Below, one piece after another: positions 9,904 to 21,300 of a stretch of 64,000 nt of DNA; within the stretch, counting starts at the first letter, position 1, and each line of letters starts with the position of its first letter. The position numbers and the translations under genes were made by a program. The notes under the pieces are model-generated. The model was not told the DNA's origin and did no database searches. It was given only the letters and a program-made list of their open reading frames with translations. This stretch comes from Triangularia verruculosa. Its lineage: Eukaryota > Ascomycota > Sordariomycetes > Sordariales > Podosporaceae. The stretch lies in assembly GCA_033296885.1 (NCBI GenBank), contig MU863881.1, forward strand, positions 1 to 64,000, given 5' to 3'.

Positions 9904-11763
9904 ATGTGTACATACGACTACACCCCATACACCGGCTGCAAGCAGGGTGAGCAGCATTTCTACATCCAGTGGATGAAATGCAGCAAAGCCATTGAGACTG
10001 GCGGCAAGTACTGCCCACCAGAGCTCTCTGTCGAGGTCGACGCTATCCGAAAGTTATCCGGCAACGTTCTCTCATGCCCTGTTCATGGGCCCATTGCCAT
10101 TGAACAGCATGAGTTTGACTTCGTGGTGGCCAAAATCCCAGTTGATCAGGCCCAGGACCAATCCATTCGCCGGGGTCGATCTCGGACAGGTTCACGACGA
10201 GGGACCAGTGTTAGCCGGTCCAACAGAACACCCAAGACCGACACATTTGGCAGGAATTTTGAGGAGCTTCCACAGAAGAAAAGACGGGAATCAAGGGCTG
10301 TTTCACCAACGGGGTCTATTAACTCAGAGTCCTCTGGGACAATTCCAGCCCGACCTAGGACATCTGATGGGCTCAAGAAGGCGGAGCGGAGTGGGAGTCA
10401 GGACAGGCGGAGAAGCTCGGTGGCTCAATCCCACCGGCGTGTGAGTTCTGCAGATCTCAACCTAATGCCCCGTCGTGCCTCGACACTGCGACAGAGCAGA
10501 GGTGATAGGGCGCTTCCTCCTCCAGCTGAGATTCCGGAGCGTGCGGGGACACAGGAAGAGGAAGTCCGCGGTCGACAGCCACGGCCAAAGACCACGATGC
10601 ATATTCCTGCCGCTACTGGCCTCATTGGCCTGCCATCAAGTCCCGACATGAACAAGCGGTCCCCTGTAAACACCACAAGCCGCGCCAAGAGTGCAGGAAG
10701 ACCAACACCAACAGAAGCAGCCAGACTCGACACAGCATTAACGTTACCGCAGAGCACTGTGTCAAGTGATAGCTCACCCGAATACCCATCCGAATCGCTT
10801 CCATTTGGCCAGTCTGGTGCAAGGCGGCCAAGTGTCAGAAGATCTGGCACCCGCAGCATCCGCCAATCAACAGACGAAGTCCCCATGGGCCGCATCGATG
10901 AGCACGTTGGCCAGGGCGAGGAAGACGACCAAGTTCAAGTCGGGGGACTTCATATTACCACGGCAGGGATTACTCGCTCAGGAACAACCCGTACCACCAG
11001 ATCATCCAGAGTCGGCATCTCTCCAGAATCTGAATCTGACTTCAAGTTCCCTCCCCCGCCCAGCCGCAGCAACAACTCCTCGCCTATTTCCCGACGCGGC
11101 AGTGAGACACGTCCTCCCGTCCCTCCCAGCCCGCTCTCCCCGGTATTCCCCCGATACAACAGCTACAACAGCAATGACGACGCCTCCTCGCTCCGCAGCA
11201 ATCAGAGCAAGACCTCTCGCCGCTTCGAGGACCAGGTCGTCGAAGGCAGAAAATGGGCCGCAGCCCGCGAACAGCACATGTCTTTTCTCGCCAACACACA
11301 CAACAACCAATCCGAGCCAAACCTCGCACTAGTTGGAGGACAAAGCCGCCGGGAATCGGCAGACAGCGGCTACCGCAGTGGACAACCACCACTGCCCATC
11401 CCTCAATCACCACCATCAAGACAAACTACACCCAACCCCGTCCAGCAAGAACAAAAGAGACGCACTCTGCAGAAGCACAACGGGCAATCCCCCTACCAGA
11501 CTGATCTTGGCTTACCATCCCCCAACACCTTGTCTCAACGCCGACCGGCGCCTCTGCAGTTAGGCAATGTCCCACCTTGCGCCCTGCCAGTGTCTCTCTA
11601 CTCACCTTCTCCTCTTGGCCAGGGGCAATCAGGTACATCATCCGGGGAAGTCAGTCCAGGAAACATGAAAGGAAAAGTGCCACTATTGCAAAGAATGGGG
11701 CTGAAGAAGAAGATCAGTGGGTTGTGGGAGAAGAGCGGGCAGCAGAGAGCTGTCGAAGCCTGA
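9904..11763 (+). CDS. Long disordered Ser/Pro/Arg-rich protein with N-terminal Cys cluster
   Basis: The first ATG of this frame (9904) gives 619 residues; the frame is open a little further upstream without ATG. The first 75 residues are compact and look conserved, with Cys at several positions (MCTYDYTPYTGC, WMKC, YCPPE, SCPVHG) that could bind metal. The remaining 540 residues are low-complexity: Ser, Arg, Pro, Gln and Thr with many SRS, RRxS and PPxP motifs, as in proteins regulated by phosphorylation and SH3 or 14-3-3 binding. A basic amphipathic C-terminal end (LLQRMGLKKKISGLW) may be a membrane or partner contact. I recognise the layout as common to unnamed Sordariomycete proteins but no function. 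A TATA-like box lies 140 bp upstream. Confidence 0.82.
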   Translation: MCTYDYTPYTGCKQGEQHFYIQWMKCSKAIETGGKYCPPELSVEVDAIRKLSGNVLSCPVHGPIAIEQHEFDFVVAKIPVDQAQDQSIRRGRSRTGSRRGTSVSRSNRTPKTDTFGRNFEELPQKKRRESRAVSPTGSINSESSGTIPARPRTSDGLKKAERSGSQDRRRSSVAQSHRRVSSADLNLMPRRASTLRQSRGDRALPPPAEIPERAGTQEEEVRGRQPRPKTTMHIPAATGLIGLPSSPDMNKRSPVNTTSRAKSAGRPTPTEAARLDTALTLPQSTVSSDSSPEYPSESLPFGQSGARRPSVRRSGTRSIRQSTDEVPMGRIDEHVGQGEEDDQVQVGGLHITTAGITRSGTTRTTRSSRVGISPESESDFKFPPPPSRSNNSSPISRRGSETRPPVPPSPLSPVFPRYNSYNSNDDASSLRSNQSKTSRRFEDQVVEGRKWAAAREQHMSFLANTHNNQSEPNLALVGGQSRRESADSGYRSGQPPLPIPQSPPSRQTTPNPVQQEQKRRTLQKHNGQSPYQTDLGLPSPNTLSQRRPAPLQLGNVPPCALPVSLYSPSPLGQGQSGTSSGEVSPGNMKGKVPLLQRMGLKKKISGLWEKSGQQRAVEA

Positions 11764-12252
11764 AAAGATTCATTACAGCACATCATTTTCTTGTTTGTCA
11801 TCAGACCTGCATATGCTGCATCATTAACGGGGACATCATTTTATTGTAATATTAACGCATCGGGGGTGGTGTTGAAAAATAACACTGAAAGCGAAAGAGG
11901 GGAAGAGATACCCATGGTACCTTCACTTGAAGATTTATTTAGATTTTCTTCAGTAATTCAGATTCTACATGAACTTGAACTGCAGGAAACATCAGAATTT
12001 ACAAAGTTGGAAGAATGATTGGAGGGTGCTTGCACAAAAATCATGAGCGCCCCTGAAGCTCCTGAAAATGGGCCCATGCAATTCCATGCAGATGCAGTGA
12101 CACCTTGATGCTTAGAACAAGGGAACTCAAAACACGAAACGCATTGAACAACACACCCATGAATATGCGACGCATCAAAAAAGTATTCTTGAAAATGTCT
12201 GGCAGCTGCAGATTTGTTATGGAAAGTGGTTAGAAAAAGAAGCAAAAGATAT
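11764..12252. other. Intergenic spacer
   Basis: 3' flank of the preceding gene and flank of a tRNA on the opposite strand. No coding or repeat signal was recognised. Confidence 0.4.
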
Positions 12253-12348
12253 GGGCGACCCCGGAATCGAACCGGGGTTTCTTCGGATCGTATGTGATGT
12301 TCTGAGAACAACCACAACGAAGCGTCCTGACCACTAGACTAGTCACCC
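12253..12348 (-). tRNA. tRNA-His (GTG) with intron
   Basis: Read on the minus strand, the acceptor ends GGGTGAC and GTCGCCC pair over 7 bp with one G-T pair. A D arm (GTC...GAC) and a T arm containing GGTTCGATTCC are present. The anticodon stem CTTCG/CGAAG encloses TTGTGG followed by 25 extra bases, so the anticodon is GTG and an intron of about 25 nt sits one base 3' of it, the canonical tRNA intron position. No CCA is encoded, as expected in a eukaryotic nucleus. Confidence 0.92.
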
Positions 12349-12727
12349 GGTGAGGTATTATTGGTTGTGAAGAGTATGCCGCCGTTGACTTTATCATCCT
12401 TTCCCCGACACGTGTTTAGCTAGCATTCAACCCACACCACTTCGAACTCAGATCCGACTGGTTACAAGTTCAATAATGCGCACTCATTAATGCATTAAAG
12501 CGTAGTATTTTTGTTCCAGTGCTCAAGAATCAGGCAAGCGAAGATAATTGGTTGTCTTGGCTGCATGTCAGCCGCAGTTATTTCATGATTGTGCTTCAGG
12601 CTCCTGAGCGTTTTGCTTTCCCCTCTTTCGCAAACACGACTGTCGTGGCGACATCAAATCATCATTTATCTATTCACATTGACTTTCGCTCGACTAGCTA
12701 CCCGGGTATCCTCGTTGTATCTTGGAC
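12349..12727. other. Intergenic spacer
   Basis: 379 bp between the tRNA-His gene and the small gene at 12728; presumably contains the promoter of that gene. The short frames here have no support. Confidence 0.35.
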
Positions 12728-13141
12728 ATGGAAGCTGCTGCAATCGTTACGGGTCTTGTATCCGTTATAGCTATATTGGCTGAACTTGGGAGAGCCACGG
12801 ATCGTTTCCTAGTAATGAGCTTTCTGCCATTACAAGAAAAGCGAATCCAAAGCATCCAAAATGAGATACTGGAACTGGTCTCGCATCTGCCGCAGGAGCC
12901 AACTAACTGGGCAATAACGGGAGGTCAGCCAGTGGGGACACGCCAGACAGCAACGGCAGATCAAACGGCAACAACAGGTCTACAAGAAAACCTTGGAACT
13001 CCCATAGCCGAACTCAATGACAGGTTAGACAAGCTCTTGAGCAAATATGGTACGTTGCATCAAGTTTAATCTCTTCAGAAGCTGGTACTATATCTACCCA
13101 TACGATCAGATCCTCACGACATCCGAGCTAGGATCTCTTGA
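12728..13141 (+). CDS. Small unknown protein with STAND-like hydrophobic N-terminus
   Basis: Proposed model: exon 1 12728-13049 from ATG, an intron with GTACGT donor and a TCAG acceptor at 13106-13109, exon 2 13110-13141, giving about 117 residues. Without splicing the frame would stop at 13069 with a similar length. The N-terminal 20 residues (MEAAAIVTGLVSVIAILAEL) resemble the hydrophobic opening helix of fungal HeLo/SesA-type N-terminal domains found on NLRs and their partners, followed by an amphipathic helical stretch and a Gln/Thr-rich linker. No catalytic motif is present. It converges on the kinase gene whose 3' end is at 13262. The family resemblance is weak and the gene may be a truncated relic of a longer protein. 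Confidence 0.5.
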
Positions 13142-13261
13142 ACCAATCCTGACGTGCCCTGCACTTAAGGCCAGTCGTAACTATGAGACGCTATCCCAAG
13201 AAACTGTCGACCCTTTTGTAGCCCCCATGTCCAGAACCTAGCTTGTCGTTGAGGCGTATAA

Positions 13262-14371
13262 CTAATCGGTCCCCTCGAACCACGCGTGTTTAAGTGCCTC
13301 CCGCGCAGTGATTCTCTTATTCGGATCCAAGCTCGTCATCTTCGTGATCAAATCCCTGAACTGCGAATCGAGATAGTGCCGCCCTGCAAACGGCCTTCGC
13401 GGCTTCACCTGCAGCGCAATGTCGATGAAAGCGTCGAAATCGGCATTCTTCTCTCCAATATGCTCCAGAAACCCCTGAAACCCGTCATTGTCTCCAAAGT
13501 AGGAAACGTGCCTCATCAAAATCGGCTTCCAAGCCTCGTGTCCTTCAACACGCTCCTCCTCTGGAACCAAAAAGACCATCTCGTTGAGCATTACGTAGAT
13601 GGCGGTGATGGCAAAGGAGAAGATGTCGGACGGTGTGTTTTGCTCGGCGCGCAGCCAGGACTCGGGGCTTCGCCACAGCTGGTTACCGTAGAGACAGGCA
13701 AGGAGGTTCTGGTCGGGTTCGAGCTGCACGGCATCCTCCAGGTCAGAGATCTTGACGCTCTTGATGGTGAGAATCCCAGTAGGAGCTTCTTCATAGTTGA
13801 CTAGAATGTTGTTGGGCTTAATGTCTGATGATAGTCAGTACTTTACCATCAATTGCTGGAGCCAAGCTCACCTGTGTGGACAACCAGTCGGTCATGGAGC
13901 TCAGCTAGTCCTGTAAGAGCGGACTTGATCATTCCTTTCCGCACGTCGGTCGATAATTCTTTTTGACAGACACGAAGGAGCGTGTCATCCAGAAACGGGT
14001 AGATTAAGATCTGATGCTCAGGGATGGCGTCAGCCATTATTCGCAGGTTGGGGCATGATGTCAGGCCTTGCTGCAGCTGGTAACGATACTCGAAATGACC
14101 GGGCAAGAGGTTCTTCACAATGTAGCTTTTCGCTTGATTGTCGCTTCATGTTTGGTCAGTAATCTTGTTCAATTAGAGACTTCGTTATCCTGGCTACATA
14201 CCTCGCGCGGTAAACACACAACAACGGCTCTTGCCGCTCAGCAAGAACCTCTTCAATCCTGTAGGCTATCCCGGACTTGCCTCGAAGTTCCTCGCCGACG
14301 GCAAAGGGCGTCGTGCGTCGAGGAAGAGGGCCGACGGGTTGACGACGACTTGGGGTGGAGCGAGACGACAT
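13262..14371 (-). CDS. Protein kinase-like protein (catalytic loop HTDIKPNN)
   Basis: Three exons (14371-14202, 14143-13872, 13824-13262) join in phase to 334 residues. Seen: an N-lobe with CVYRAS followed by a lysine strand (SYIVKNLL), a catalytic loop whose Asp codon is split by the second intron and which reads VHTDIKPNNILV, a DLE in place of DFG (KISDLEDA), GNQLWRSPES as activation-segment end, and a complete C-lobe finishing with the NKRITAREALKHAWF motif of subdomain XI. The HxD and the downstream Asn are kept, so activity is possible, but DFG has become DLE, which may weaken magnesium binding. Upstream in-frame ATGs could add a basic leader of up to about 55 residues. The specific substrate is unknown. 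Confidence 0.8.
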
Positions 14372-15044
14372 AGTACGATGCAGGTGCTGCGGACCAAGTG
14401 GCAGATTCCTCGAGATAGTGGGGGGTCTGTTGGTGCAGCGCATTATCCTTCCACGTTGCCGACGAGAAGGAGTGAAGATAAAATGAGGACTTCGGAAGAA
14501 ATGTGCTCTTCTCAACCCTGATGCCGTCAACATAGCGGCTTGTCCGGAGTTGTTGGATATGTATGTGGTCGAGAGTGTATTACCAACTGAACAAAAGTTA
14601 GTTTTGCTTTGGCCAGGCCAACAGCTGACGTTGGTGGCCACGTCCAAATTTGGGGGTTCCATGCAAGTTTTGAAAATGTTCCATGGAAGGACGCGTCTTT
14701 TCTTGACTGCAGATAAAGCCGTGCGATGATTGACAGCTGGCACTGTATCACGTTGCTTTCGTTGGTCCAAAACAGTAGAAGGAGGCATTTATAGAGCGTC
14801 TCTGGATGGGTACTTTTGGTGGTGCAGCGATGATCGGGCCCAAGACAAGACCAGGATGATTCTTATTACTCTTCGATATTATTTTCTTCGAGAGCCAGTT
14901 AGCTTGATGATAGCGGAAACCTTAGAGCAAATCATGTCTAAACCTAGCCCCATGGCCACAGCACATAACATCATGTCTCATCTTCCACCAATCGCACCAC
15001 TGGTCCCCTGTTCATAACCGTCGTCTCTCTTCCATCGTCTCTCT
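14372..15044. other. Intergenic region upstream of the kinase gene
   Basis: Holds the probable promoter and 5' leader of the kinase gene and the 3' flank of the small TUDOR-type gene. The kinase frame stays open upstream to about 14788, so the start could lie further out. Nothing else was recognised. Confidence 0.4.
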
Positions 15045-15342
15045 TCAAGCTTTCTTATACTCTCCGTGCTGCAGAGCCTCGGGATTATGCTGCACATGAT
15101 GCCCATGTTGATCTGTGAACAGCACCTATCACCACACAACTCATCAGTCTCGATTCTCCTGCCGACATCCTATCATCTGCTCAACTTACCTTAGGGGGAT
15201 GCTTCACCCCCTCCTTTTGCGCCTCCTTCTCGGTTGTTACAATTTTCTCCACATCACCTTCATGCCTGCCGCCTCGGGAGCGGGCGAAAACGTGATCACC
15301 CTCGTGGATGGGCTCGCCGTTCTTATCTTTGAGCGTTGTCAT
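15045..15342 (-). CDS. Small TUDOR-type protein (DUF2945, hypervirulence-associated family)
   Basis: Two exons (15342-15190 and 15125-15045) join exactly in phase around a 64-bp intron (GTAAGT donor, GATAG acceptor, branch-like CTGAT) to give 77 residues. Exon 1 encodes MTTLKDKNGEPIHEGDHVFA followed by an Arg/Gly stretch and EGDVEKIV; exon 2 encodes VLFTDQHGHHVQHNPEALQH and ends GEYKKA. The pattern of a short beta barrel with HEGDxVxxRxRGG...GxVxxI and a later HNPEAL matches the DUF2945/TUDOR family found as small proteins in fungi and bacteria. The molecular role is unknown; some family members were linked to virulence. It is divergent from the MFS gene at 16228. Confidence 0.85.
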
Positions 15343-16227
15343 TTTGATATTTTCTGAGAGACGCAGCAGATGATGTCGGATTGATTTCAGCGTAAGTTAT
15401 TATGAAATTTGATGCATGGTTTTTTGGCATGGGTGCTTTGGCGCTGTTGAGGCCGAAGTGGGCGATTAGTGAAGACCATTGTGGTGACGTCAGCCGGGCT
15501 CGCGTGGGTACGGTTTCCGTGACGTCGCTTGTTCAGCTGCCACCAGCCACTTTCAAAGAGGCTCTAGAAGCACTGTTACCTAGACACTGGTTTAGATACG
15601 TAAAGAATGGCTAATGGGTCTAGTTGAGTAGTTGATGACTTGGTGTCAAATCTCAGGTCCCTTCTGCCGTGGCCGTTTCAACCTCACTGGAATCGAGGGT
15701 TGAGGAAGGCAGTGTTTGCATAGTAAGTAGGCGCGTGTGGGAATAATATATAAAGGAGTGAAAAGAGGGCTATCAAGGCAAGCAAAACTGCCTTTGAGGT
15801 TAACTTAACGAGTGTAGCCGAGGATCTCAAAGTCCTAACTACCTACTTACGTAGAACCGGGCGCCGATAGGACAGACAGAAAGAAAATGAAGCAATGAAG
15901 TAACTCCCGTCCCTTACAACCATGTTCGCATGGAAGAGAAATATCGAACATTGGCATCAGATTGAGAGCCTACCGAGCATCACTCGGCGTGCATATGCCT
16001 CCAGGCTTGTATTACCAACATGGGGATGGCGGTGAGTTGGTCTAGCCTCCTGCATTATCCCATGGCAATACAATCCAGGGAGCTCCGGGCTCTCCCCGAT
16101 TGGTTCACATATTCCGCATAAACCTGCACGTATTGCCCACCCCGCTGTTGATTCATTCAGTTTCTTGAACAATCCTTCTCCTAACCTTCAACTCAGGGAC
16201 TTTTCCTCTTCTTCACGACAGTTCATT
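15343..16227. other. Divergent promoter region
   Basis: 885 bp between the divergent TUDOR-type gene and the DHA1 transporter gene, presumably holding both promoters. Only short unsupported frames occur. Confidence 0.4.
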
Positions 16228-18090
16228 ATGAGTCGAGAAACAAAAGATGATATTGCCACCGAGAATCCAGTACCCATCAACGGGTTGCTCTCTGATCCTG
16301 AGAAGAGCTCGGAAATAACCGAGGGGAATCCTTCCCCAACCACAGATGCACCCTACACCGTCTTCACCAGACATCAGAAGCTGTGGATTGGCATGTCGGC
16401 ATCATTCTCGGCCATGTTCTCAACCATGAGCAGTTACATCTACTATCCCGCCTTGGTACCAGTAGCTCAAGATCTCGGAGTCTCGGTGGCACTGATCAAC
16501 CTAAGCGTTACAACATATCTCATTGTGGCGGCTATCGCCCCCGCATTCATGGGCGACATGGCAGATCAAGCCGGACGACGTCCGGTCTTCATGCTTTTAT
16601 TCCTCTTGATGATCTCTGCCAATACAGGGATGGCCCTCCAAACTTCGTACGCCGCCCTCTTAGTCCTCCGTATGCTACAGAGTGTTGGTGCATCAGGTAC
16701 GATTAATAACAACCCCTATCTAGGTACCTATTGTTACTTTAGACAGACCCCTTAACAGAGAACATGATTTGGCAGCATTGATCGCAATAACCTACGGCGT
16801 CATTGCGGATATCACCGAATCTAAAGATAGGGGTGGATTCGTGGGAGTTTTGCTTGTATTGTGAGCCCCAAACAACAGCCACACCCGCACCATTCCCTGA
16901 GCGTCAGGTTAACCTTCAAACTAGCACAGACATCGCACCGAGCATGGGACCGGTATTAGGAGGAGCCATCACCCAGCAACTCGGATGGAGATGGATCTTT
17001 TGGTTCCTCGTCATCGTCATATCCGTCACCGCCATCGCCATGCTGCTCTTCTTCCCAGAAACACAACGGCGGATCGTCGGGAACGGAAGCGCCAGAGTAC
17101 GAGGCATCTACTGGAGCTTATTCTCCTTGTTCCAAGCCAAGACCTCGCCATACTCGACCACCATCTCCCAGCCAACTCGAAGATGGCCAAACCCCTTTGC
17201 ATGCCTTCCCATATTGCGGGACAAGGGCTCTCTAACCGTGATCTTCATCTACTCGGTCACCTACACCGTCAAAATGACACTCCAGACATCCCTCGGAGCA
17301 CAATGCGTCGAGATTTACAAGCTGAGCTACTTGGATGCTGGCTTGATCTATCTACCATCCGGTATCGCAGGCGGTATTGGCTCGTTCTCAACCGGTAACG
17401 TTCAGCGCTCTCACCCTTCCGCGACGGTGACAATCCACTAAACTTTACCACAGGCAAGTTCCTAGACTGGAACTACCGCAAAACCGTCTCGAAGCTTCAA
17501 ACCCATAGCGAACATAGCGCCAACACAACCGACACCGCCGACTTTCCTCTCGAAAAGATCCGGCTCAGGGGCATCTACCTCCTCATTCTCATCAGCTCAC
17601 TGGGCACGCTTGGTTACGGCTTGGCACTCATGACGAACGCAGTAAGCGTCCCCCCTACAGGGGTACTACTTGCTTTACATCTTGCTAACCTATAGCAAGC
17701 ACATATCCGTCATGATTCTGATGCAATTCCTCACCGGTATAACAACAGCGAGCACCTTCACAGTATGCCCTCAACACCCTTCTTCCTCTGCCCCATGGGC
17801 CAATCCACGACAAACTAACCCTTTCAAAGATGACAGGCACCCTCCTGACAGACCTCAACGTCGAGCGATCAGCTACTGCACAGGGAGCCTGTAGCATCGT
17901 CAGGTGCCTCGGTGCCGGAGCTGGCATCGCCATCATGCAGCCACTGGCAGATGCAGTCGGATTAGGCTGGTGCTTTGCCATTTACGCGCTCCTGATGGTG
18001 GTCGAGGCCCCTTTGGTATGGCTGTTACAGACCCGCGGGCCTTTATGGAGGAGGAAGACGAAACAAATAGTAACTACGCAACCTTCCTGA
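16228..18090 (+). CDS. MFS drug:H+ antiporter, DHA1 family
   Basis: Six exons (16228-16696, 16776-16860, 16925-17394, 17454-17641, 17700-17762, 17830-18090) join in phase to 511 residues. The exon-5 acceptor (CAAG) is non-classical but the only one keeping frame and family pattern. About 12 membrane segments are visible. Motif A of the superfamily reads GDMADQAGRRPVF after the second segment, and exon 3 holds the DIAPSMGPVLGGAITQQLGWRWIF-type motif C of 12-segment antiporters, here with the usual Gly-Pro kink. The C-terminal half has LLTDLN and ATAQ, typical of the fungal Dtr1/Qdr branch. The expected role is proton-coupled export of small molecules at the plasma membrane. The substrate cannot be told. 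The start was chosen at the second in-frame methionine region because the upstream part overlaps an AT-poor leader lacking ATG. Confidence 0.88.
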
Positions 18091-18384
18091 TAACAACCAC
18101 TATGTATTCAGTGTCCTGTCCACACGAATATGATGGACACTGGAAAGTAAGTGAACCAATCTCGGTATACATTTTATACCGAGACATGGCTGTAGACATC
18201 AGCTGTCAAAATGCAACATATGGGCCTGGAAAGAGGGTTGGTGGGCTAAAACCGATGACCAATACGTCTCAGACAACAAGCCATGCACATTGAACAACAC
18301 TCAACAGGTCTTGATTTTGTGCAACCATTTACTATCTATCATCCTTCCAAACTTGTCACGACAAACTCCATGTCCAATAATCCG

Positions 18385-21300
18385 TCACTGACCACCCCTG
18401 CTACCATGTCTGCTGCCGGACCTCTGCGACCACATTGTGGGGTGCATTTGGAGCCCCGAAATCTCCGGATTCCACCTGGTAGGACTGGTTTGACGGGTTA
18501 TGAGCATACGACCAGCAGCGTATGCAATTAGGACGCAGCCAAAGGCCATGGGAACAAGCCAATACAGAGGTAGCAAGCTCCGAGTGGTCCCAAAGACAAC
18601 CTCTACACCCGGTGTGTAGATAATGAAAGCTGCAAGGGAAACTCCAGCCAAGATACAGTAAAACGTGACCCTGTTGGCAAACATATAACGGCCGAACGGC
18701 AAGGTGAGCCGGGTCTTGCAGGCAAACAGATTGAACATCTGCATTGTCATAATAGCCCAATAGTACATCGACTGCGCTTCAGCCAAAATGTCATACTGCG
18801 TCGGTCCGTCGATACCATTGTATGGTTGTGCATCCTTGGTCCAATAGTTCGTCGGCGGTCCAGCACCTTTCTGCATGAGATACGCGTCGCGCATCGAGAT
18901 GCCGCGCATGTGAAGAATGAAGAAGAACGAGAACATGGCGCCAAGGGCCTCTATGATACCAATCTCGAGATAAGCCCAGGACAAAAGAGGCCCATCCACA
19001 AGAACTTCGGCGTCACTATCCTCAAACTTGTCGGCCCAATACTGCTTGCTGAAGAACTGGCCGATCTTGTGAAGTAGAATTGTGACTTTGCTACGGTTCT
19101 CAGGAGCAGGTATGACGACATTGGCTTCCTGGTCCCAACGACCACCAGTGCGGCGGATTTCTCGACGACGGAATCTTTCGGCGGATTCGGGTGTGACGGG
19201 CTTCCGAGGTGGTAGTTTCATCAAGCCATCGCTTGTCTCGGGAGGGTCCTAACATTTCAACCGTCAGCAAGCTTTGTCATGAATTGCAAAAGATGGCAGA
19301 CAACCTACCCAGGCAAATGAAAGAGCGGCAATAAGTTCAAAACCCAAATCAATGACGAGAATCAGAATTGCTGTAAGCGGCAGCGGAATTGGAACAATGA
19401 CATAGAGAAGGTTGGGGATCACCTCCGGCATGGAATGGCTGATAGTGTACTTGATGGACTTTTTGAGGTTGATGAAGATCAGGCGGCCTTCTTGGATACC
19501 TCGGACAGTGCTTGCGAAGTTGTCGTCCAGAAGTATCATCGACGCCGCTTCCTTGGATACGTCAGAACCAGACTTATTCATAGCAATCCCGAGGTCGGCC
19601 TTTTTGAGAGCAGGAGAGTCGTTGACCCCATCGCCAGTAACGCCGACGATATGACCCATCTCCTGGGCACGACGAACGATTTCAAGCTTGTGCTTGGGGC
19701 TGGTACGCGCGAAGATGATCTCGTCCTTCCAGAAAATATCGTCCCACTGCTGATCCGTGAGTCCGTCAATTTGTTCGCCGTGAATAACGATGGCATTGTA
19801 CTCATGTTCCTGAATCTGATCGATGGGCCGTCCCATGCGCTTGGCAACCTTTTCCCGAGTCTCGCCAAGCATGAGATTGATCTTCCTTCCGATTGCTTCG
19901 GCGGTGAGAGGATGGTCCCCTGTCACCATGATGACTTTCACGCCGGCGGCGCGGCAGCTGCCGATAGCCTCACGGACTCCATGCTTGGGGGGGTCTTGAA
20001 GAGATGCCAAGCCAACAAAGACAAAATCGCCAAGGGGATAGTTCTTGTCTTTCTTGTCAAAAACAAAGTCCTCTGGATACTGGTCGCCGGGAAGTTCAAG
20101 CTCAGCAAATCCAAGCACGCGATGACCACGACCAGCCATGTCTTCGTAAATGTCATCGTAAGCTCCTTTGTGACAATCAGTCAGAAGGGCATTGCTGCCA
20201 TCCGCTTGGAGAAGAATGCGATTGCAAAGACGCCAAACCCGTTCTGGTGCTCCTTTGATGTAAAGAGTAAGCGAACCATTGCTATGAGACTTCTTGTGAA
20301 TACTCATGTGCCATTTGGTCTCAGAATTGAAGGGTATCTCGAAGACTTTGGGGTACTTCTCGGCCAGGTTGTCAAATCCCAGAAGCTGGTCGCTTGCATA
20401 CCGAATGAGACCAGACTCTGTGGCATCCCCGAGAATTTCGCGCTGGTAGATGGGAATATCAGTCCTGTCAAACTTGGCTCGGGTACACAAAGATGAGATG
20501 TGAAGGATCTCCAGTACTCCAGGTGAATCCGGTGTGGCGATACGGCGGTCCACGAGGGCTCCACGTGCCGCTTCATACATGTCGCCGCATGTCCATAAGT
20601 TGGCGACCGTCATCTGGTTCCGGGTGAGGGTCCCTGTTTTGTCGGTAGCCAACAAGGTAATAGCTCCAAGTGTCTCAACTCCTTGAAGGTCCTTGACAAG
20701 AACGTTCTGACTCGCCATGCGCTTGGCAGCGATGGTCAGGAGAATAGTGACAGTCGCTGGGAGGCCCTCGGGCACCCAGGCAACGAAGACCCCGATGGCG
20801 AAGTTCAAGGCTAGAGAGACATTGTTGTTGTTGACCGGGAAGGAAACTCCAAAGAAGATGAGTGCTGTGAAGATCGCGATTGTGGCGATGATCTTGACAA
20901 AGTTGCCAATCTCAACAGTGAGTGGGGAAGTGACCTTGGCTTCACCAGCTGTGAGGGTAGCAATCTGGCCCAACACAGTACTGTCGCCGGTGCGAATGAC
21001 GATACCGAAGGCCTCTCCTGAGACACAAAGAGTACTGTTGAACATAAGATTGTGCGCTTCCAATGGGTTCTCCATATCATTTTCCTTGGTGCGATCCTGT
21101 GGCTCCGATTCGCCTGTGAGAGAGGAATTATCGACTTTGCAATCTGAAGCTGAAAAGACCACGATATCGGCCGGAGTCTTGTCTCCCATTCGGACAAAGA
21201 CAACATCACCCGGAACCAACGAAGCTGCGTCGATCTGTGAGAGCTTTCCATCTCGGAGACACATAGCCTTGGCGGGAATCATGTTAAGGAACGAATCGAG

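Noticed and set aside
19435..20496. 353-codon frame on the plus strand
   Set aside because: Fully antisense to the P-type ATPase exon 2, lacks family motifs and is explained as a shadow of that gene.
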